Positions 57,559-64,000 of a stretch of DNA of 64,000 bases are shown piece by piece. Source of the stretch: Ochotona curzoniae (taxonomy: Eukaryota > Chordata > Mammalia > Lagomorpha > Ochotonidae). Made by a program: the position numbers and the translations under genes. The notes beneath the pieces are model-generated. The model was not told the origin of the DNA, searched no databases, and saw nothing but the letters and a program-made list of their open reading frames with translations. The stretch's first letter is position 1, and each line of letters starts with the position of its first letter. The DNA is taken from positions 30,527,501-30,591,500 of the forward strand of contig NW_024465369.1 of NCBI RefSeq assembly GCF_017591425.1, written 5' to 3'.

Positions 57559-58899
57559 TCATGAATGAAAACTTGTTTAGATTTAACTTATAATTGTTAG
57601 TTATGCTTTCACAAATATCTGTGCTTAACATGTTGCCTATTTACAATCTGCACCATTTTTGTCATTGCATATTAGAATGCTTTAATCAGTTTTATGAGCT
57701 TTTTGCAAATAAGGAATATTAATCCTCCTTGTGTAAATTGCTCCTAACATTGCTTTTGTCAGATTTCATGCTTCTCAGTAGCCACTCACATTGGTTTCAT
57801 TCCCAGTTCTCCATGGGCCTCCCTCTCTGTGTCCTTCTGGATTTTTTCTTACCCTTTCCCCCTTCCTGTAGATCCTTCCACATAATGTTCTTGACTCTTT
57901 TCTTCCCTTCCTCTGGTTTCTTTATTCCTAATTTTTACTTTAAATGTTAAATATAGGAGTCTATCCTGCTTCTCAGTGAGAGTCCATATCAGAATTCATG
58001 GAAGAACTGACTTGTCCAGGCCATGCTCCATGTGGCACTGTGGCTCTTAGCAGAGTGTAGAGTCCCTTGGCTGGGTAGCTCCAAGGAGCATTGTGGACAA
58101 CAGGCTGAAAGAATTAGGCAGAGGTGAAAATGTCATTCCTATTACCTTCTCTTTGTTTCTGTGATCAAACTCTGAGATCTCAGGGCCCATCCCCAAGGAT
58201 CTTCTCCTTATATACATTTTGCAGATCTGCAAATAGCTTTCCAAATTGATTGCAGAATGTGCATAAGGCATATTCTAGCCCACCCAGGGCAAGAGGACCA
58301 GCATCCTTTTTCAAAACCTGATCAATATGTAAAAGGCTGCTGTATTTATATGAACCCTCAGGGCCAAGTCCAAATTATATTTCCATATCACTAGAGCTCT
58401 TAAAGCTAGTGCAGATGCCATGGGCTCCTAGGGAAGGATTGGCAGCCTGCCCTGTATCTTTATAGCATAGATGTGCTGGGCCAGGAGAGGGCACCTCTAG
58501 CACCCTGGAGAGTGTTCTAGGCAGCTCGCCTCTGACCAGCAGCAACTTCAGGCTGGGAGGCTCCCCACTTGCTGCTTTTCACTCCAAATACAACTTATTT
58601 CTACATTTACCAACCTCAAAAAGTGGACTTTTTAAATTTACAATTTGAGTGACTTTACAGTGTGACTTAAAACTGTATTTGGCTTCAAATTGGATTGGTT
58701 TATTTAAATGGCACAGCAAAATGTTTTGTAAAAGAATTTAAAATGTTTATATAACAATATTAATATGGTTTTTAAGTGTTTTAAAATATATCATAAAAGG
58801 AAAAATAAGCAAAAATGTTGAAGAATGATCACTGATACTGTGATTGAATTAGATTCCAGCTTCCCAAAACCAAAGTAAGAAGGTGACGGTGGAGTAACA
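57559..58899. other. Unique intron sequence
   Basis: No gene or named repeat over 1.3 kb. Confidence 0.4.
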
Positions 58900-59193
58900 G
58901 CTCTCACAACATTTATAGGGAAGAACGGTTTCTCCAGGTGGCATTGAGGGATCTTCCATCTGCTTGTTCATACACCAGATGACCACAAAGGCAAAAGCTG
59001 GAAACTTCAACCTGGTCACCCATGTGAGTGGGAAGCACCCAAACACTTGAGTCATTTTTTGCTGCTTTTCCCAAACAGTTGGCAAGGAGCATCATGGGAA
59101 TTGGAGCACTCAACACAAACCAGAGCTCATATGGAATGATAGCATTGTAAGCGGCAGCCTCAACCACTATGGGAAACAATGCCAGCACCTATG
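58900..59193 (-). mobile_element. Old C-SINE, antisense
   Basis: 'gggatcttccatctgcttgttcatac', 'acccatgtgagtgggaagcacccaaacacttgag', 'gagctcatatggaatgatagcat' and the head complement 'aacaatgccagcacc'. Confidence 0.82.
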
Positions 59194-59250
59194 GACTTTA
59201 AAAATATTTTTTCTGCCTATCTGTTTGTCTATCCATTTGTCGTTCTGTGT

Positions 59251-59269
59251 CTTTCTCTCTTTCTTTTTC

Positions 59270-59345
<76 letters not shown>

Positions 59346-59470
59346 TCCTTTCTTTCTTCCTTCCTTCCTTCCTTCCTTCCTTCCTTCCTTCCTTCCTTCC
59401 TTCCTTCCTTCCTTCCTTCCTTTCCTTCCTTTCCTTCCTTGCTTTCTTTCCTTTCTTTCCTTCTTTCCTT
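59251..59470 (+). repeat. (TTTC)n-(TTCC)n microsatellite
   Basis: About 220 bp: (TTTC)n at about 59267-59345, then (TTCC)n to about 59422, then mixed units. It ends exactly where an antisense SINE body starts, so it sits at the SINE's tail. The five open frames over it are repeat artefacts. Confidence 0.98.
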
Positions 59471-59690
59471 TTGAAAGACAGGTAGATAAGGGCTGCCATC
59501 TGCTACATCGCACCCCAAATGCCTGCAATAGCTAGGGTGCTACCTGACTGAAGCTGGAAACCTGGAACTCAATCCAGCATCCTGGGAAACTGGCAAAAAG
59601 CCAGGTACTTGAGCCATCAACACCTGCTGCCTCCCAGGGAGTGCTGGGGCAGGAAGCATGAATTGGGAACAGGCACCAAACATCTGCCCC
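59471..59690 (-). mobile_element. Old C-SINE, antisense, with expanded tail
   Basis: Begins 'ttgaaagacaggtagataagggctgccatctgc' and contains 'gccaggtacttgagccatcaacacctgctgcctccc'. Its poly(A) tail on the minus strand has become (GAAA)n/(GGAA)n. Confidence 0.75.
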
Positions 59691-60072
59691 ATGGACTTAC
59701 TTTTTTAAAGGAAAAATATTATGTAGCAGTCAGGATGAACAATTGCAGTTTAATTTCAGACATGGAAGGATTTTTCTTACCTTTCTTATAGTAAATCCTA
59801 AATGTAACTATGAAGCCTTAAATATAACTTAGTATGTGTATTTTCCAGAGAAGATTTAAAATGTTTCTGGTATTTTTAACTGTACTCTGTATATCTGTAC
59901 CATATATTTGGGACTTAATCCATACAAAGGACAGTCTGTATCCTAGTCTGTCCTTAACTGTTAGACCAGTGAAAGTCAAATGGGAGTTTTGATGCAAGTA
60001 GTGAAAAATAAAATTTTTCTTTAAGATACCGACTTCAGGAACCCCCCCTCCCCCCACAGCTTCCACATCTTT

Positions 60073-60400
60073 TTAAACAGTCACTTATTTTTTATTGGAA
60101 ATGCAGATCTACAAAGAGAAGGAGATATGGAGAGAAGGAATTTCCATCCGCTGACTCACTTCCCAAGTGGCCACAATGGCTGGAGCTGAGCTGATCCAAA
60201 GCCAGGAGCCAGGAGCTTCTTCCAGGTCTCCCAGTCAGGTGCAGGATCTCAAGGATTTGGGCAGTCTTGTACTGCTTCCCCAGGCCCCAAGCAGGGAGCT
60301 GGATGGGAAGTGGAGCAGCCGGGACACCAAACTGGTGCCCATGTGGAATCCTGGCACCAGCAAGGGGAGGATTTAGCCACTAGGCTATTGTACTGGACCC
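60073..60400 (-). mobile_element. C-SINE, antisense, with target-site duplication
   Basis: Full-length antisense SINE. Flanks are agcttccacatcttt (60058-60072 and 60401-60415), a perfect 15-bp duplication. A C-rich run, ccccccctcccccc, lies just before the left flank. Confidence 0.96.
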
Positions 60401-60556
60401 AGCTTCCACATCTTTAATGAAGTTATACAATGTTTTTAATACATTCTATGATTCATGTTATTTTGTTATATTAAAATAGCTGTTAATTCAAAGAAAAGAA
60501 GGCATTCATTCAGTTGCAAATACCCACTGATTTTCTTTAAATAATTAAGTAAATGT

Positions 60557-60880
60557 GGGGCCAGCACAGTGGTATAACACAGTAATCCTCCATTCTGTAG
60601 TGCCAGCATCCTATATGGGTGCCAGTTCATGTCCCAACTGTTCCACTTTCCATCCAGCTCTTTGCTTATGACTCAGGAAAGCAGTGGAAGATGGCCCAGG
60701 TCCTTGGGCTCCTGCATTTTTGTGGGACATCTGGAAGCGGCTCCTGACTCCCATATTTGGATTGGCTAAGCTCTTGCCATTGCAGCCATTTGAGGGGCGA
60801 ACAAGTGGGTGAAAGACCTCTCTGGCTCTCCTTCTCTTTCTGTGTAATATGCCTTTCAACTGAAAAATAAATAAATCCTT
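60557..60880 (+). mobile_element. C-SINE, first of a tandem pair
   Basis: Head 'ggggccagcacagtggtataacacag', which is closer to the rabbit-like head than the young copies, and the tail 'ctgaaaaataaataaatcctt'. The word taaatgt lies before it and again after the second SINE. Confidence 0.9.
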
Positions 60881-60881
60881 C

Positions 60882-61203
60882 GGGGGCCGGCAAGATAATC
60901 CTCCACCTGCAAGCACCAGCATCTCATATGGGTGCCAGTTTGTTTCCCACCTGCTCCATTTCCTATTCAACTCCATTTTTATGACCTGGGAAACACAGAA
61001 AAAGATGATTCAAAGCCTTGGGTTCATGCACCCATGTGGAAAACTGGAAGAAGCTCCTGATTCCTGGCTCCTGGCTTTGAATTGGCTCAGCTCCGGCTGT
61101 TGCAGCCATTTGGGGAGTGAACCAGGAGGTAGAAAATCTTTCTGTCTGTAAATCTGCCTTTCCAATAAAACTAAAAAAAATCTTTAAAAATAAATAAATA
61201 AAT
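60882..61203 (+). mobile_element. C-SINE inserted into the tail of the preceding one
   Basis: Head 'gggggccggcaagataatcc' follows directly on the A-rich tail of the first SINE. The tail is 'aaaaaaaatctttaaaaataaataaataaat'. This is the usual result of insertion into an A-rich tail. Confidence 0.9.
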
Positions 61204-61872
61204 GTCTGAAAAAATGTGTATAGGATGGATGTTTATGCTTCTGTATCACCATTGGACATGATCCTGGTCAACCAGGAGCCTTTTCTTCAGTATCTGTTCT
61301 CACTTTAGACCTTCCTGACATGATTCTTCGAGCTGGCAAAGTGACTGCTCCTGACCTGTCTGTTCACAGTGAAACTGCTGTGATGTAACTGATGAACGAA
61401 ACCTTGTAAAAGAGCTAACTTCTTAACACTTAAAGAGGCTTCTCTGCTCTTACAACAAAGCAAAATGAAGAACAATTAACACTGAAGTCTTTTGTGTATG
61501 ATCAAAATGTGACTGAAGGCTGCAGTGTGGCCTCCAGCAAGGCTTCCCACCTCATCACAGTGCTGCTTTGGGTCTGCTCAGAGTATGAGGAGCCACAGGT
61601 GCATTTCCTGGGACTCTGTCATTGATGTATGTACTTATCTACCGAGTTCTGTCTGGAATCATGTGTCTGGGAACAGATGTTTTTAATGGGGAGGTGGGAA
61701 GTTACCCTGTGATTTAGATGAGAATTTGGAATTTGGAAGTAATGTTTCATCCACTGTGATATGGTTGGCCAAACTCTTATTCAGGTGTTTTCTAAGCGTT
61801 CCTAATTGAAATCCATTGACGTGTAATTCATAGCTGTCATGCACTCATTTTAACAGGACATTGTATGGAGCT
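61204..61872. other. Unique intron sequence
   Basis: No gene or repeat recognised. Confidence 0.4.
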
Positions 61873-62222
61873 GCATGAGTCAGCTCAGGCTGAATAACAA
61901 CAACATTCACAGACTTGGGTGCTAAAGAACCAGATATTTCTGTCTTACAGTTTTGGATTTTGCAAGTTCTAAGGCCAATGTCCAATGCAGATGAATGTCT
62001 TGTGACGACCGTCTTCCTGGCAAGCATGTGGCTGCCCTGTCACTGCAGCCTCCATACACTCTATCCTTTGAACCTGTGCACATATGTCTCTCCCTCCCTC
62101 TCTCTCAGTACAGAGCCACCAGTCCTATTGTTTTAGGGTTCTACCCTTATAATGATCTCATTTATCTTTATTTCCTATGTGCTCTATCTTCAAATATAGC
62201 CATGTAAATGGTTAGGAATTCA
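61873..62222 (-). mobile_element. MLT1-type MaLR LTR, antisense
   Basis: The order 'gtcttacagttttggattttgcaagttctaaggccaatg', 'gccaccagtcctattgttttagggttctacccttataatgatctcattta', 'atcttcaaatatagccatgtaaatgg' matches an antisense MLT1 LTR through most of its length. Confidence 0.8.
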
Positions 62223-63764
62223 CCGTAAGAATTTAGAGATGGGAGGTGGAGACAAGTTAATCCATAGCAGATGCTTAGAAAAAAAATTCTGCAGATTAAC
62301 AATAAAAAAGCAGGAAGTCAGCCTGAAGCATCTTGTCAGTGATTGATAAGCATGGAGCTCTGTCATGGTAAAGAGCCTGGTTACCCATCTGGACATGTGG
62401 ATCATTCCTTACAATAGGACCTATAGGTTCTTATCAATCTTAACTGTCAACGTTTACAGACAATGACTCATTTTGAGCTATGAATTCTAAATGGCCATGA
62501 TGTTTTTCATTCATTACCCATTCTGTGTACACCCAGAATATCCAATTAAAAATAGAGTAGAAAAGCCAGGATGAGGTAGTTTGAATAAGGTTTTTCTCCA
62601 CTGACCAGCTGGGTGGTTGTTATGATTGCTGTTATTCATTGAGAATGATTCACTATCTACAAATCATTTATGATATTTTCCTCGATGCACCTGTTAGCAA
62701 GAGCAAAGGTGTTGCTACCTGCTTTGTGTATGACTGAAGTTTGATAAATTTGTGGGAAAATGTATTCATTGTATCTAACACCAATTAATATTAATCAAGG
62801 CTAATATTAATTAATATTATTTGGTATTAATTAGAATTTATTATTTAAGTGAAGTTGCATATGACCATACATTGTATATAAGAGAACATAAAAAAATGTT
62901 GTCAAATGAACTGTGAGCCATCAAGCTCATGAGCCAAGCAATGGCCCTGGTAGCTCCATCACATTCACAATGCTTAGCTCTTAGTTTCAGGTGAGCAGGA
63001 ACCCGTGAGAGATAGAAGTTCACTCACAGGTTCTGCAGTTCAGTTAAATGTCAGGCATTAGGTCAAGGTGACACAGGTCTGACACACAGGGAGAACTTTC
63101 AGAAGACATCAGCCAAGATGCTCATGCAGGAGAAGAAGCTCTGAAATAGGAAATTTTCTGGCTAACTGAGAGCCATCCCTTGTCTCTCCAGGAAGAAACG
63201 GCCACAGTGTCAGAAAATCCTGCTGTATCTCTAGGAACAGGCCAACTATGCCTGAAAGCCTCGGGCCTGATAACTTCAGAAAAATATTACTAGGTTCGTT
63301 TAGGCCTTGCATTTAATTCTTTATCCTTTTCTGTCAGCTTGCAGTACACAAAGGCTTAAATGTCACCCTGAGTCGAGATTCAAGAGGGATTAACATATAT
63401 ATGTGGCAAAAATTTCCCTTCGGGACTTTCAATTAGCTGAAGAGATAATGAATAATTTTATCAGAGAGAAAGGTAATGACTAGCATTTATAATTGTCCTT
63501 TAAAATAGATTTTGGTGTATTGTACCCACATTTGAAAAGCATGCATGTGTTTAGAAAGAACTGCATCTTTACCTATAGATCTGATTCACATAGGAAATAA
63601 GACCAAAAATGAGCTGTACATCAGAGTGCCAGTGGTGATAACAAATTACATTATTTTTTTCCTTCACTGTATTATATGTGTATCTGTGTTCTGAATCTTC
63701 CTCAGTGGACATGTATAAAAATACATAGTCAGCTTTTGAAGCCTTCAAAGTATTTTCATTGAAA
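62223..63764. other. Unique AT-rich intron
   Basis: Contains a palindrome-rich AT patch at about 62783-62836. No gene or named repeat. Confidence 0.4.
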
Positions 63765-63890
63765 GGACCTCACCTGCTCTCACAATCATCTAGTGAGGGA
63801 GCTAATGAACACTGATGTTACGGATGAGTGAGCCAGAGGAGACAATCCGTTCAGTCCCTCAGGAGGTGAAGTGCAGTGAGATTACATGAT
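63765..63890 (+). repeat. MIR SINE, tentative
   Basis: 'ctctcacaatcatctagtgagggagc' and 'ttacggatgagtgagccagagga' resemble the MIR/MIRb block 'cctcacaacaaccctatgaggtaggt...cagatgaggaaactgaggc'. Confidence 0.45.
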
Positions 63891-64000
63891 ATAGACTGTG
63901 TTGAACAGATAGCAGATAGCAAAATCATGGACACAATGAGGATGTCAGAAAGAAAGGAGAATGAATAATAAGTACCTGAGTGAAAAGAGCAAATAAAGAT

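Noticed and set aside
59179..59535. Several open frames encoding FLSFFLSF or KERKKERK repeats
   Set aside because: Pure translation of the (TTTC)n/(TTCC)n microsatellite on both strands.
7727..64000. Search for the next CERS6 exon (the TLC part with the catalytic histidines)
   Set aside because: I looked for sequence encoding the expected following residues and did not find it. It may lie outside the window. A translated search would be decisive.
1..64000. CRISPR arrays, bacterial operons, tRNA or rRNA genes
   Set aside because: No regularly spaced repeats with unique spacers, no Shine-Dalgarno-linked gene series. The tRNA-like box A and box B words all belong to SINEs.

Overview
This window looks like mammalian nuclear DNA, most probably from a lagomorph and more likely a pika (Ochotona) than a rabbit. 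The evidence is the dense set of tRNA-derived C-type SINEs. The young copies carry a 'cctagcNNctaaagtcctc' or 'gcgcaagtggttaag' head, 'gtgaatcatcggacggaagatcttcctctctgtctctcc' style 3' parts and (A)-rich tails. I recall these variants as pika-like. A LINE-1 3' UTR at 1040-1500 also looks lagomorph-type. The genus is inferred from memory, not from a database comparison.

Only one protein-coding exon is convincing: a 58-bp exon on the + strand at 7669-7726. It has a good splice acceptor and donor and encodes WRFSFYLYVFTYGVRFLKK, the start of the TLC domain of a ceramide synthase, best matched to CERS6. I recognise no other exon. The window is therefore best read as about 7.7 kb of the intron before this exon plus about 56 kb of the large intron after it. 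The other six-frame open reading frames fall in repeats, low-complexity tracts or intron.

Layout: 1-4440 holds a C-SINE with a probable 3' transduction, then an old LINE-1 3' end split by a nearly complete 2.9-kb antisense 'half-L1' (HAL1-like) element. 4440-19000 is intron with the CERS6 exon, scattered SINEs, MIRs and a Tigger fossil. 18937-20220 is a SINE next to a 5'-truncated LINE-1. 21750-25270 holds a (TC)n SINE tail, a MER5A, an MLT1 LTR and a long pyrimidine tract. 25270-31900 is relatively repeat-poor and may hold conserved noncoding sequence. 31960-44415 is SINE-rich, with several clear target-site duplications. 44432-47599 is an unusual composite element: a two-copy 5' repeat, about 2 kb of diverged short tandem repeats, then a unique 3' part with an A-rich tail. 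48247-48862 is a SINE nested in an older SINE. 49600-58900 is mostly unique sequence. 58900-61203 is another SINE cluster with a (TTTC)n/(TTCC)n microsatellite. An MLT1 LTR lies at 61873-62222, followed by mostly unique sequence.

The most notable things are the HAL1-like element with its nesting, the composite tandem-repeat element, and the SINE 3' transduction. No CRISPR array, bacterial operon or tRNA/rRNA gene was seen.
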